A stretch of DNA of 64,000 nt. Origin: Desulfatibacillum aliphaticivorans DSM 15576 (GTDB taxonomy: Bacteria; Desulfobacterota; Desulfobacteria; Desulfobacterales; Desulfatibacillaceae). A program made the position numbers and the translations under genes. How positions within the stretch are numbered: position 1 is the stretch's first letter; every line of letters starts with the position of its first letter. Shown here piece by piece: positions 25,915 to 34,839 of this stretch. The notes under the pieces are model-generated. The model was not told the DNA's origin. It saw only the letters and a program-made list of their open reading frames with translations, and did no database searches. The stretch is from the NCBI RefSeq assembly GCF_000429905.1, contig NZ_AUCT01000013.1:124001-188000 (forward strand), given 5' to 3'.

Positions 25915-27471
25915 TTGGCAATCCCATTGGAAGCAAAAAAAGCTCTCGAAGAGGCCCTGGGCGCGGAAAACATTTCAGACGACCCGGGCGTCATAGAAAC
26001 TTACTCCCATATGAACGGCTTGGGCTCGGCGGCCTCGGGCTATTGGTGGGCGCGTCCCGCGGCCGTGGCTCTTCCCGGAAGCACGGAAGAGGTGCAGAAG
26101 GTCGTGAAAATCTGCAACGAATTCGGGCTTAGATTCAAGGCGCATTCCACGGGGTGGATCTGTTGCGCTTTGGCCACGTCGAAAAACTGCGTGCTTCTGG
26201 ACATGCGCCGCATGGACGGCCTGGAGTTTGTGGAGCCGGAAGGCTACGTCATCACCGAACCCTACGCCACCGCGGGCGAAACCCAGGTGGAGGCCATGAA
26301 GCTCGGCTACACCCCTCACCTTGTGGGGGCGGGCCCCAACGCCTCCAACCTGGCCAGCGCCACCAGCATGCAGGGCACGGGCGGAAACTCGGTGAGGACC
26401 TCCATGAACGAGCGCAACCCCCTGGCCATTGAGTGGGTGCTGCCCTCGGGGGAGATTCTGCGTCTCGGATCGGTGGACACACCCAATGCAGGTTGGTTTT
26501 GCGGGGACGGCCCCGGGCCCAGCCTGCGGGGCATGATGCGCGGCGCCGTGGGAAACATCGGCGGCAACGGGGTGTTTACAAAGATCGCCCTCAAACTCTA
26601 TCCCTGGTACGGACCTCCTTACGAATGCGAAGGCCATCCTCCCTTTTTCAAGACCAAGGAAATGCCTCTCAGCTTCGTGCGCTACGTGTCCTGGGACGAC
26701 CGGGATCAGGAATGCGACGCCTTGTATAGGCTGGGCGAGACGGAAATCCTGGACTATACCAACCGCTGGTCCGCCTCCGCTCTCATGAGCTCTTTGGCGA
26801 CCACCAACCAGGAATACCGGGAAATGAAGGAAAAAGGCGATTTGCACAAGGTCTTCCCCAACGGATATTGGACCTTCTTTTTCAACGCCGCCTCCCAACG
26901 ACAGTACGACTATAACGTCAAGGTGTTCGAACACATCATCAAAGATACCGGCGGAGTTATCGTGGATCCCAAGGATCTGGGCGACCCGGCTTATGAAGTG
27001 GCGGTTCAGAACGCGGTGCGGTCTCAGTGGATCGCAAAGTCCGCATACATGCCCACGGGCGCCAACACGGGCGTGCCGCCCCTGACCTACGAAACCATTG
27101 ACCAATGCATGAAGTTCGCCCTGGACGAAACCATTGACGTGAAAAAAGAATGGATCGCCACAAACAGGGTTTATAACGACGGCGAGGACAACGCCTACGC
27201 CTGCCTGGATGAAAACGGCCACTTTCTTCACGTGGAGCACGCCTGCCATGCGGATTACGCTGAGCCGGACGCGGAGGCTCTGGGCATCATCTTCAAAGGA
27301 TACGGCAGGGCCTTGGAGAAAAATCTGGGCGCCGCCTATATGTCCATGCCCGCGGGCTGGGCCAAGCGGAAGGAATACTCCAATTACATGGTTGCGATTC
27401 AACGCATGATCGACCCCAACCGGACGGCGGACTCCATGCTGACCAACCTGGCGGAACTCACGGGGGCTTAA
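25915..27471 (+). CDS. FAD-linked oxidase (PCMH/GlcD-like), second copy
   Basis: Protein of 518 residues from TTG 25915, chosen because GGAGG stands nine bases before it; TTG 25900 is possible but overlaps the previous stop. FAD-binding features: ARPAAVALPGSTEEVQKVVK, AHSTGWICC, and TSMQGTGGNSVRTSMN, then GNIGGNGVFTKIALKL. It is clearly diverged from the 23143 protein, not a recent copy. C-terminal IDPNRTADSMLTNLAE resembles the closing motif of the class. Two different FAD oxidases around one CCG protein suggest a heteromeric complex. Confidence 0.85.
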   Translation: MAIPLEAKKALEEALGAENISDDPGVIETYSHMNGLGSAASGYWWARPAAVALPGSTEEVQKVVKICNEFGLRFKAHSTGWICCALATSKNCVLLDMRRMDGLEFVEPEGYVITEPYATAGETQVEAMKLGYTPHLVGAGPNASNLASATSMQGTGGNSVRTSMNERNPLAIEWVLPSGEILRLGSVDTPNAGWFCGDGPGPSLRGMMRGAVGNIGGNGVFTKIALKLYPWYGPPYECEGHPPFFKTKEMPLSFVRYVSWDDRDQECDALYRLGETEILDYTNRWSASALMSSLATTNQEYREMKEKGDLHKVFPNGYWTFFFNAASQRQYDYNVKVFEHIIKDTGGVIVDPKDLGDPAYEVAVQNAVRSQWIAKSAYMPTGANTGVPPLTYETIDQCMKFALDETIDVKKEWIATNRVYNDGEDNAYACLDENGHFLHVEHACHADYAEPDAEALGIIFKGYGRALEKNLGAAYMSMPAGWAKRKEYSNYMVAIQRMIDPNRTADSMLTNLAELTGA

Positions 27472-27481
27472 GGTTTCTACT

Positions 27482-28951
27482 ATGAAAAACAAATACGACG
27501 TAATCGTGATAGGCTCCGGGTGCGGCGGCGCGGCGGCGGCTGCGCTTTTAAGCAGCCTGGGGAACAAAACCCTGCTGGTGGAAAAAAGCCGGCGCATCGG
27601 AGGGCGCACCGCAACCTACGAAAAGAAGGGATTTAAGCTGGATCACGGGCATGTGCTCATGCGCAGCCAGAAAGGTCCCCACGGCGAGGTCCTGCGCCTT
27701 GCCAAGTGCAAGGACCTGATTCCGCCCTTTTCCGTGTGCAGAAACTGGGCGGTCAAGTCCATCATTGCGGACAAGCCCCTGGAAATCAGGCAGAACGTGT
27801 ATTCCTACGTGCTTAGCTCCAAGGGGCGTCAGCAGTTGGGAGCCTTCGGCTTCACCCCGACGGAGCTTGCCAACATGGTCCGCTGGAACCTTGTCCGCCG
27901 CACCATGCCGGAGAAAAAAATCCGCCGGTACGACCATGTGGACATGCATTCCTACATGAAGAACTATATCGACAACAAGTACATCAGCGCTTTTTACGGC
28001 GGCCTGGCCGTGGTGCTATTTGGGGCGCTGGACAAGGAAACCTCGGCCGGGGAGTCCATCCGCATGTCCCAGGCCGGATTCAAGGATTTCCTGAATATGG
28101 GCTACCCCGTGACCGGCGAGGGAATCAGCGCGATTCCCAAGTCCTTTATCAGGGCGGCCGAACGATACGGCGCGGACGTGGAATTGGGCTGCCCGGTGAA
28201 AAACGTGGTCGTTGAAAACGGCAAGGCTAAAGGGGTGCGGATCAACGGCGAGACGATTTGGGCGGACTCCGTGGTCAGCAATATCGGAGTGCGCGAGACC
28301 GTGGACAAGCTGGTGGGGCCGGAGCATTTTGACAGCGTGTACGTCAATCGCATCCGGAACCTTAAGTATTCCTACGGCGGCGTAAGCCTCAAGTTCGCCT
28401 TGGACAAGTGGGTGACGCCCTGGGTGTGGGGCGGAGTCATGCCGGACAAGATTGAAAATATCAACCAGGATTTGCTGGACGGCAAGGTCCCCGAAACCTT
28501 GCCCATGATGTACATTTCGCCCTCCAAGCTGGACCCTGCCCTGGCGCCTCCAGGCAAGCAGGTGCTTTCGGTTATCTCCGGCGCGCCCATCAGCAAGAAC
28601 GGTAACGGCGATATGGACTGGGACCTGGTGGCTGCCAAGCTGAAAAAGCAGGTGGAGGATTTCTTTCCCGGCATTGCGGAAAGCACGGTTTTCTGCGACG
28701 TGTCCACGCCCAAGGACATCTCCAAGTCCACGGGAAGGGCGTACGGCGACGCCATCGGCGTATCCCAGACCATCGACCAGGTGGGGATGCTGCGGCCTTC
28801 CAAGGTTTCGCCTATCCAGGGCTTGTATTACGTGGGCGCGGACGTGGGCCGGGGCAACGTGGCCTCGGAGCTGGCGTCCGAAAGCGCCATCTCCCTGTAT
28901 CGCCGGTTTAAGAAAAAGCAAAACCTGCTTAACAGATTCATCTCTAAATAA
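27482..28951 (+). CDS. Phytoene-dehydrogenase-like FAD oxidoreductase
   Basis: Protein of 489 residues. N-terminal FAD motif YDVIVIGSGCGGAAAAALL is followed by LLVEKSRRIGGRTATYE and DHGHVLMRS, the hallmark of the phytoene desaturase / retinol saturase family. The C terminus has GLYYVGADVGRGNVASELA, the second FAD contact. The family performs desaturation, saturation or isomerisation of lipid-like or polyprenoid substrates. It lies in the sigma-54 operon before an SCP2-like gene and EtfAB, which fits a hydrophobic substrate and flavin-based electron transfer. Substrate unknown. Confidence 0.87.
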   Translation: MKNKYDVIVIGSGCGGAAAAALLSSLGNKTLLVEKSRRIGGRTATYEKKGFKLDHGHVLMRSQKGPHGEVLRLAKCKDLIPPFSVCRNWAVKSIIADKPLEIRQNVYSYVLSSKGRQQLGAFGFTPTELANMVRWNLVRRTMPEKKIRRYDHVDMHSYMKNYIDNKYISAFYGGLAVVLFGALDKETSAGESIRMSQAGFKDFLNMGYPVTGEGISAIPKSFIRAAERYGADVELGCPVKNVVVENGKAKGVRINGETIWADSVVSNIGVRETVDKLVGPEHFDSVYVNRIRNLKYSYGGVSLKFALDKWVTPWVWGGVMPDKIENINQDLLDGKVPETLPMMYISPSKLDPALAPPGKQVLSVISGAPISKNGNGDMDWDLVAAKLKKQVEDFFPGIAESTVFCDVSTPKDISKSTGRAYGDAIGVSQTIDQVGMLRPSKVSPIQGLYYVGADVGRGNVASELASESAISLYRRFKKKQNLLNRFISK

Positions 28952-28963
28952 AGGAAGAGAGAC

Positions 28964-29416
28964 ATGGATGTGATTAAGGATTTAGGCTTGTCCTGTGCGC
29001 TTTTTGGGGTGTACGCAGCAGCCAAGGCCGCCTCTTACCTGCCTCCGGTGAGCCGCCGGCTGGAGGAGAAGGATTTTTCCATGGTGTTTAAGGCCGGCCC
29101 GAAAAAGCTGGTCCGGTATTATACGGTTTACAACGGAAAGTTAAGCTCCGGCAGGAGGGACATCCCGGACCCTGACCTTTCCATCTCCTGGGCTTCGTCT
29201 TCCTGTTTATTGGATGCGTCCATGGCCGTCATTCGAGGAGACCGCACCGCGCCTTTACAGGCTATCCTGGACGGCGATCTTGCCGTGGAAGGGGATATCG
29301 GCAGGATCTATCAATTCAGCAAAGCCCTGTACACGATCAGTGAAAAGATTCCTGCAGACGCCATGCTGGGCGCATTCTCCAAGATTCGTATGAAACTCAG
29401 CAGAGAGGGGGCGTAA
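28964..29416 (+). CDS. SCP2-like sterol/lipid-binding domain protein
   Basis: Protein of 150 residues. A hydrophobic N-terminal stretch (LSCALFGVYAAAKAASYL) precedes an SCP2-type fold: FKAGPKKLVRYYTVYNGKL, PDLSISWASSS, AVIRGDRTAPLQAILDGDLAVEGDIG. SCP2 domains bind fatty acyl chains or sterols. The LDGDLAVEGD phrase and C-terminal helices match the family well. It probably holds a lipid substrate for the neighbouring oxidoreductases, perhaps at the membrane via its N terminus. The ribosome site is GGAAGAGAG. Confidence 0.75.
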   Translation: MDVIKDLGLSCALFGVYAAAKAASYLPPVSRRLEEKDFSMVFKAGPKKLVRYYTVYNGKLSSGRRDIPDPDLSISWASSSCLLDASMAVIRGDRTAPLQAILDGDLAVEGDIGRIYQFSKALYTISEKIPADAMLGAFSKIRMKLSREGA

Positions 29417-29417
29417 T

Positions 29418-30401
29418 ATGGGTACGGTGCTGGCGCTGATGGAGTTGTCCCGGGACAGGGAGGTTTTGCCTTCGTCTTTGGAAGCTCTGGCTGTAGGAAA
29501 GATGATCGCTGAAAAGGTCGGCCTCAAGCTGGCCGCATTAGTCATGGGAGGCGGAATCGAACAGGCTGCGGAATCGCTTCGGGCTTTTCCAACGGACGAG
29601 GTTCTGGTTGTGGATCAGCCCTTGCTGGAGGTTTATCAGCCGGAGCTTTACACCCAGGCTGTCGAGCAGGTCTGCAGCGAGATTAAGCCGGACTATCTGG
29701 TCATGGGGGAGACCTTCCAAAGCATTGACCTGGCGCCTCGGTTGGCTTTCGCACTGGATTCCGGGCTGGTTACCGGGTGTGTGGACCTGGAGTTCGATTC
29801 CGGCGAGACCCTTTTTATCAAACCGGTATACAGCGGCAACGTCATGGCCGCCTATGCGGTGGAAGGCGTCCCGCGGTTGGCGACTTTCCGTTCCAAGTCC
29901 TTTGAGCCGGCCAAGCCGGGGGAAAGCGCCCCGTCTCCCGTACGAAGCCTTGCAATATCCCTGGATCAAAGCAGCGTAAAGATTCAGGCCGTGGAGCAGG
30001 TGTTAAGCGGAAACGGGCACGCCCAGGGCTTGGAAAACGCGGAGATTGTGGTTTCGGGCGGCAGGGGGCTTGGCGGGCCCGAAGGTTTTGAAATTCTCCG
30101 GGAGCTTGCCGACCAACTGGGCGGCGCTTTGGGCGCCAGCAGGCCTCCCTGCGATCTGGGATGGATCGAGCCAAGCGCCCAGGTGGGCATCACTGGCGCC
30201 ATTGTCGCTCCCGACCTGTACGTAGCCGTGGGCATATCCGGCTCCACCCAGCATGTGGGCGGTATGGAAGGCGCCAAGACCATCGTGGCCATCAACGATA
30301 AGGAAGACGCTCCGATTTTCAAGATTGCGGACTACGGAGTGGCGGGCGACTACAAAGAAGTGCTGCCTCAGCTTCTGGAAGGCTTGGGGCGGAGCAAATA
30401 A
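29418..30401 (+). CDS. etfA: Electron transfer flavoprotein alpha subunit
   Basis: Protein of 327 residues with an N-terminal ETF domain (MELSRDREVLPSSLEALAVGKMIAEK, positions 9-36) and the C-terminal FAD-binding signature: GSTQHVGGMEGAKTIVAINDKE and FKIADYGVAGDYKEVLPQL at the end. It carries electrons from flavin dehydrogenases to the quinone pool or, in bifurcating forms, couples NADH and ferredoxin. Usual gene order is etfB then etfA; here it is reversed. It starts one base after the SCP2-like stop. Confidence 0.93.
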   Translation: MGTVLALMELSRDREVLPSSLEALAVGKMIAEKVGLKLAALVMGGGIEQAAESLRAFPTDEVLVVDQPLLEVYQPELYTQAVEQVCSEIKPDYLVMGETFQSIDLAPRLAFALDSGLVTGCVDLEFDSGETLFIKPVYSGNVMAAYAVEGVPRLATFRSKSFEPAKPGESAPSPVRSLAISLDQSSVKIQAVEQVLSGNGHAQGLENAEIVVSGGRGLGGPEGFEILRELADQLGGALGASRPPCDLGWIEPSAQVGITGAIVAPDLYVAVGISGSTQHVGGMEGAKTIVAINDKEDAPIFKIADYGVAGDYKEVLPQLLEGLGRSK

Positions 30402-30412
30402 AGGGAGATGTG

Positions 30413-31186
30413 ATGAACATTATCGTTTGCATGAAACAGGCGCCCGATCCGGAAGGACCCAGGGACTCCTTTTGCATCAACGTAGAGGACATGAAGGTGG
30501 AGCCCAAAGGCATTCCGCCCGCCCTGTCCCTGTTTGACGAAAACGCCCTGGAAGCCGCCTTGCGCATCAAGGACGCGGATAAGGAAAACGTCAAAATCAC
30601 GGTCTTGTGCATGGGGAAGAAGGTTTCCAGCGCCGTGCTGCTGAAAGCCCTGGCCGCAGGCGCGGACGCCGCTGTGATGGTCCAGGGGGCGGAGTACGGC
30701 GTTCAGGACAGCTTTTCCACGGCCCGGGCTTTGGCTGCAGCCGTGGCAAAGATCGGGGATTATGATTTGATTCTTTGCGGCCGGCAGGCCTCGGACAGCA
30801 ACGCCGGGCAGACGGGGATCTTGCTGGCTTATGTTCTGGGAATTCCGGCAGTGAGCCTGGCTCAAAAGATTGTCCCTGATTCAGCTCATGCGCTGATCGA
30901 ACGGGTTTTGCAGGGCGGCTATGAAACCGTCAAGGCGCCCCTGCCCTGCCTGGCAGTGGTGGGCAACGAGGCCGGGGAGCTGCGCTATCCCGCCATGAAA
31001 GAACGGCGTCTGGCCAAGAAAAAACCGACCTCCGAATGGGCCATGGACGACCTGGCTTTGGGTGGGGCGCTTTCCCAAAAAGTGACGCTGAAAAGGCTGT
31101 TTGCGCCGACGGCCAGAACCAGGGCGTGCAAATTCGTTGCAGGCGACGCTTTGGCTCAGGTTTTAAGGGAGGATCAGGTGATTTAA
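30413..31186 (+). CDS. etfB: Electron transfer flavoprotein beta subunit
   Basis: Protein of 257 residues: MNIIVCMKQAPDPEG start, LSLFDENALEAALRIKD, then the family core ALAAGADAAVMVQ, LILCGRQASDSNAGQTG and GIPAVSLAQKI. A ribosome site AAGGGAG lies before ATG 30413 (GTG 30410 is less likely). It forms a dimer with EtfA. It is the last gene of the sigma-54 operon. Whether the pair bifurcates electrons cannot be decided by eye. Confidence 0.93.
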   Translation: MNIIVCMKQAPDPEGPRDSFCINVEDMKVEPKGIPPALSLFDENALEAALRIKDADKENVKITVLCMGKKVSSAVLLKALAAGADAAVMVQGAEYGVQDSFSTARALAAAVAKIGDYDLILCGRQASDSNAGQTGILLAYVLGIPAVSLAQKIVPDSAHALIERVLQGGYETVKAPLPCLAVVGNEAGELRYPAMKERRLAKKKPTSEWAMDDLALGGALSQKVTLKRLFAPTARTRACKFVAGDALAQVLREDQVI

Positions 31187-31520
31187 TAAATATCAACCGT
31201 TATCGTTGGAGGATTCCTAATAAGTTAGATGTAGGGTGGGCGCGACAAGCGTAACTTGCGCGCCAGGGGGGTAAAAGCGGGTTGGAAAGGCCTTGCAGGC
31301 ATGATGCTTTGAAAAACGTGGCTGGTTACCATTTTTTTCAGACAGCCTGTCTGTGCATTTGGGGTGTGAAAGGGGGGGCTCCTAAGGCCTGCCAACCCGC
31401 CATCTTCCTGATTTTTTTAGGCTTTTTAAGGCGCGCCGTCTTCACTTAGCCGTTTAAGCATGTATAACGCGCGCTCGGCGTCAATTCTCTTGGTCTTTAA
31501 CCGGTTTGCGTCAGGGCGCC
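31187..31520. other. Non-coding end of the redox operon
   Basis: No gene. A near-perfect hairpin GGCGCGACAAG / CTTGCGCGCC (about 31239-31264) follows the etfB stop and may end or stabilise the transcript; there is no U-run. A short palindrome CAGACAG-c-CTGTCTG lies near 31342-31356. Confidence 0.45.
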
Positions 31521-33659
31521 TTATTTATGAAAGTAAGGCGATTTATCCAGGATAGCGAGAACCTTGTGGGGATCGACATCAAGCTGTATTTCGGACCTCT
31601 TTCCCGCTAATTTTTGGGGGAAGCTGGTACTGCCCCTCCACTGGCAGATCTTCCTGCGCCCCTGAAAAACAGCCAGCGCCGCCTCCTCGCCATACACCTT
31701 ATCCCACCCGATGGGAATTCCCGATTGAGCCGATTGCGCCGCCCCGGCATTTGCAGAATACTTCACGCTGGTCTCATAGGTGCGGGAGGGGTTGAGAATG
31801 GTAATCTTGTATTGAAAATCCGCACGCCCCCAGTCCAGAAGCGCCAATTTCAGCCGGGCGTACTTGGCCTGGCGCTCCGGATAATCCCTGTTAATCCGTC
31901 GGAGTACGTTACGGTCATCCACCATGAACGAGGCGTGGTAAAAGGCGCACCGGCTGTCCTTATGCCGCCAATCCGTCCCCTGGATGCGAACCGCCAGCCT
32001 GGATGTTTCGCCTGTCCCATATTGGGAAAAGACATGGCACCATTGTTCATCCTGCAAGGCGATCTTTTTAAGAATGGTCTGGTCCGTGATCTTTTGAATG
32101 GAAAGCACGCGGGCGTTAAGCCCTCCTCCCCAGGGCGCCAGGGACGTGAGGGCCACCCGGGCCAGGAGGTTCTGGTCATTCAAGCCACCCAGCGCAAGTT
32201 TTTGGACCTGGACGTCCTTGGACTCAACAGCGATTTTGGCCAGGCGCTGTTGGTCGTTAATGGATTCCACGGCGGTTGACCGTACGCTGTGATCCTGGGA
32301 CTCCAGGACGATCCTGGTCAACAGATCCTGGTCTTTCACCTTTCTGGTTTCTTTTGGAAAAAACCATTTGCCCACATCCTCTCGCAGGGACGGGTCCTTT
32401 ATGGCTTTCGCCGCTTCCCGGCGGATATTCCAAGCTGCATCCCCCATGGCGATCCGGACCAGAAGATGTTGGTCGATCAGGCCCTGCACCGCAGCCTCGC
32501 GCACGTCCTCATCCTCATCTTCCTGGGCGATTTTTTGGAAAAACGCCTGGTCCTGTTTTAGCAGGCTATCCCTGCTGCTGGAATATGACTTGCGCCGCTC
32601 GTTGATCAGGGTCTTGACTGCAGCTTCACGAACGTACGCGTTGGCTGCTTCCAGAGCGATTTCCTTCAATAAGTCCGGATTGCGCACGCGGGATGTTTTT
32701 CCCGGATGCATCCAAGGGTCCAAAAGGGGGCGATACCCAGGCCCCAGGCGCTCGGCGGCGGCAAAGCGCACCAATCGGTCGCGTCCTTTCCTGACGGCGA
32801 TATCAATGAGCAGTTGCTTGTTAGTGAGCTTTTCCACCGCCGCCCGGCTTACCTCCACTTTTTCCGACTCCGTGGCGATGCGCTCCAAAAGGGCCTGGTC
32901 TGTAATTTTTTTGGTGTCCTGGGGATAGGTCCAGGCCCTTGCCTCTGATAGCAGCGCAGGGTCTTTCAGGTTTTTCAGGGCGGCGGCCCGCACCCCGTGG
33001 CTCTGATCCTCCAGGGCGATGCGGAACAGCAGTTGCTGGTTCTGAATTTTTTCCGCCGCCCGCTCGCGCGCCTGGTAACTTACAGCCTGTACGGCGACTT
33101 TTTCCAACAATGCCTGGTCCGTTAGTTTTTCCACGGCGAGGGAGGGAACGCGAGAGGCATCCAGCAAAATGGCGATTTCCGCCAATAACTCCTGTTCCGC
33201 CAAGGCTTCCACGGCGGCCTTTTGCACGCTTGAGTTTTCGTCTTCCAGGGCGATCCGTCCCAACAATGCCTGGTCGACCAGTTTTGCCACGGCGATTTCC
33301 CGCACAAAGCCGCTGGGGTCTTTCAGGGCTATTGTTTCAAGGGTTGGTTGCGACGCCAGTTTTCTAACGGCCCGGGACCGGGCGTACTCTTCCCTGGCCT
33401 CCAGGGCGACCTTTGCCACAAGGATGGGATCTTCCAGTTCCTGCGCAGCGTTGGAGGCCTCATCCCCTTGAGCTTCCAGGGCGACCGCGGCCAGCCTGGC
33501 CTGCTTTTCCTCGTAAGACTCGCAGCCTGCAAGCAGGGCGGCCAGCATCACACAAATCAATGCCGTGGAAAACCATGAAAGACCTTGAATGATGAGGCCT
33601 GTCCTCCCCTTGCCTTTCAGCCCTGACCGCCTTCCCAAATTTGAGCCGCTTCGCTTCAT
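31521..33659 (-). CDS. HEAT-like repeat lipoprotein
   Basis: Protein of 712 residues. A basic N terminus leads to a lipoprotein signal ending LAALLAGC (Cys about 46). Then about sixteen imperfect helical repeats of roughly 25-35 residues with phrases such as DQALLGRIALEDEN, SVQKAAVEALAEQELL and DQNLLARVALTSL. This fits HEAT/Armadillo-type scaffolds. The last 150 residues differ: a beta-rich region with a TYETSVKYSANAGAAQ phrase. AAGGAGG precedes ATG 33659. It probably sits in the outer or inner membrane facing the periplasm and binds a protein partner; function unknown. Confidence 0.8.
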   Translation of the reverse strand: MKRSGSNLGRRSGLKGKGRTGLIIQGLSWFSTALICVMLAALLAGCESYEEKQARLAAVALEAQGDEASNAAQELEDPILVAKVALEAREEYARSRAVRKLASQPTLETIALKDPSGFVREIAVAKLVDQALLGRIALEDENSSVQKAAVEALAEQELLAEIAILLDASRVPSLAVEKLTDQALLEKVAVQAVSYQARERAAEKIQNQQLLFRIALEDQSHGVRAAALKNLKDPALLSEARAWTYPQDTKKITDQALLERIATESEKVEVSRAAVEKLTNKQLLIDIAVRKGRDRLVRFAAAERLGPGYRPLLDPWMHPGKTSRVRNPDLLKEIALEAANAYVREAAVKTLINERRKSYSSSRDSLLKQDQAFFQKIAQEDEDEDVREAAVQGLIDQHLLVRIAMGDAAWNIRREAAKAIKDPSLREDVGKWFFPKETRKVKDQDLLTRIVLESQDHSVRSTAVESINDQQRLAKIAVESKDVQVQKLALGGLNDQNLLARVALTSLAPWGGGLNARVLSIQKITDQTILKKIALQDEQWCHVFSQYGTGETSRLAVRIQGTDWRHKDSRCAFYHASFMVDDRNVLRRINRDYPERQAKYARLKLALLDWGRADFQYKITILNPSRTYETSVKYSANAGAAQSAQSGIPIGWDKVYGEEAALAVFQGRRKICQWRGSTSFPQKLAGKRSEIQLDVDPHKVLAILDKSPYFHK

Positions 33660-33690
33660 GCCCCCTCCTTTTGGTAGTGTATGACAAATC

Positions 33691-33993
33691 TTACATGTAT
33701 TTATCAAAAAGCGTCAAGGAGCGGGTATGGGCTACCCAAAAAATCGGCGGCGCAAGGCCGCCTGGTTTGTGGTCGAGATCACGGAATGGATGCCGTCCGC
33801 CAGGTGAAACATGGGCGCTGTGTGGAGGATCCTGTCTTTCGTGGCACATTTGCAGGGCGTTGTAACATAAATTGAAATGCGCGAGCATAACCCCCTTGGA
33901 GCGTCCCGTGGCGCCGCCGGTGTAAAACAAGCCGGCCATGTCCTCCCGTTTTATATCCATGGGCGCTCCATCCCTAATCTCTTCCAAAAGCAA
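33691..33993 (-). pseudogene. Frameshifted internal remnant of an acyl-CoA synthetase
   Basis: The open frame carries the P-loop of AMP-forming acyl-CoA synthetases (DMAGLFYTGGATGRSKGVML) at about 33945-33885. After CHERQD (about 33835) the homologous sequence continues in another frame as LHTAPMFHLADGIHS, the next conserved block of the family, and then is lost near 33755. There is no start region and no C-terminal domain. A C-terminal remnant of the same family and on the same strand lies at 18606-18878. Confidence 0.82.
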
Positions 33994-34365
33994 TCCTTAT
34001 GCCACAGGCGCATGGGCGCTTGCCCTGCGGGGGGCTGAGGGGGTATATGAAAGGTATCCGGGCAATTATGGGGGATATGAAAACGGAGCGGGGGTTCTGA
34101 TAAATATTTCTATCAAACATGCTGGAAATGAGCGCTACATGTGGTTGAATTAACTAAAAAAATACCGTATTTAAGCGCTGACTCCTTGTGATGGGCGATT
34201 TTCCCAGATTTTAACCTTAGAAATTGGCTGTTTTTTGTTAAAGGAACATGTATGAAGTTTTTCGGATTTGATAAAGATTCAGACGAAGGCGCTTTTTAGC
34301 ATTAATATTTTTTGGAATGAATTCAAGTATAAAAGTCGTTTTTAGCCCAATAAAAGGAGGCTCTT
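33994..34365. other. Non-coding stretch
   Basis: I see no gene. The left part continues the decayed acyl-CoA synthetase without recognisable homology; the right part is AT-rich and likely holds the promoter of the small HesB-like gene. Confidence 0.45.
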
Positions 34366-34698
34366 ATGTCCTATTTTCAGGTTGAAAAAGGGGCTTTAAA
34401 AGCCATGCATGAATTTCTTTCGGAGCAAGGCCTTGATCCCTGGGTGCGCGTGGAAATCCAGTTTACAGGATGCTGCGACGCCACCCTGGGCCTGGCTGCG
34501 GACAAGGCTCGGGAAGGGGATTTCTCGGAAGAGCACGGAGGCGTGACCATGGTCATGGACCCTGATGTGTACAAGACCGTGGGCGCAGTTTCCGTCGCCC
34601 ATGCGGATGAGGCCAACCGCCAAGGCTTTGTGGTGAAATCCGAGCGCCCCTTGAACGAATGGGCGGGCTTCGCGCCCGTGGGCATAGTTGTGAGATAA
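34366..34698 (+). CDS. Small HesB/IscA-like protein with a Cys-Cys motif
   Basis: Protein of 110 residues with GGAGG before the ATG. The sequence VRVEIQFTGCCDATLGLAADKA near residue 28-48 and the VVMDPDVYKTV-like core (MVMDPDVYKTVGAVSVA) resemble the IscA/HesB fold, which usually has three conserved Cys; here only the GCC pair is present and the C-terminal CxC is missing. Relatives in sulfate reducers and Geobacter are, as far as I recall, sometimes selenoproteins with Sec at this kind of position; here both are Cys codons. Function unknown; Fe-S assembly is doubtful. Confidence 0.6.
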   Translation: MSYFQVEKGALKAMHEFLSEQGLDPWVRVEIQFTGCCDATLGLAADKAREGDFSEEHGGVTMVMDPDVYKTVGAVSVAHADEANRQGFVVKSERPLNEWAGFAPVGIVVR

Positions 34699-34730
34699 AG
34701 ACCGGCGGCTTCGCCTGCATGGCCGCCGGG

Positions 34731-34769
34731 CATAAAAAAAAGGCGATGCGGCGAGTTACGCCGCATCGC
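34731..34769 (-). terminator. Intrinsic terminator of the metK-patD operon
   Basis: Perfect 11-bp stem GCGATGCGGCG / CGCCGCATCGC (34743-34753 and 34759-34769) with a 5-base loop; on the minus strand it is followed by CCTTTTTTTT. It lies 71 bases beyond the aldehyde dehydrogenase stop and closes the five-gene operon. Confidence 0.92.
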
Positions 34770-34839
34770 TCGGATGCTTGTAAGCAGGGACTTTCTCTAA
34801 TGGATTTGAGAGCGCTTGCTCCCCTGGCCTTCTGCCCGC

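Noticed and set aside
25975..27609. Open frame of 544 codons on the minus strand across the second FAD oxidase
   Set aside because: No motif and fully opposite to an enzyme with clear FAD-binding blocks.
31521..33659. Repeats in the HEAT gene considered as a DNA tandem repeat
   Set aside because: Repetition is at protein level with diverged codons, typical of solenoid proteins.
33841..33856. TGGCAC near 33842 considered as a sigma-54 -24 element
   Set aside because: The only GC downstream is at seven bases from GG, not ten.
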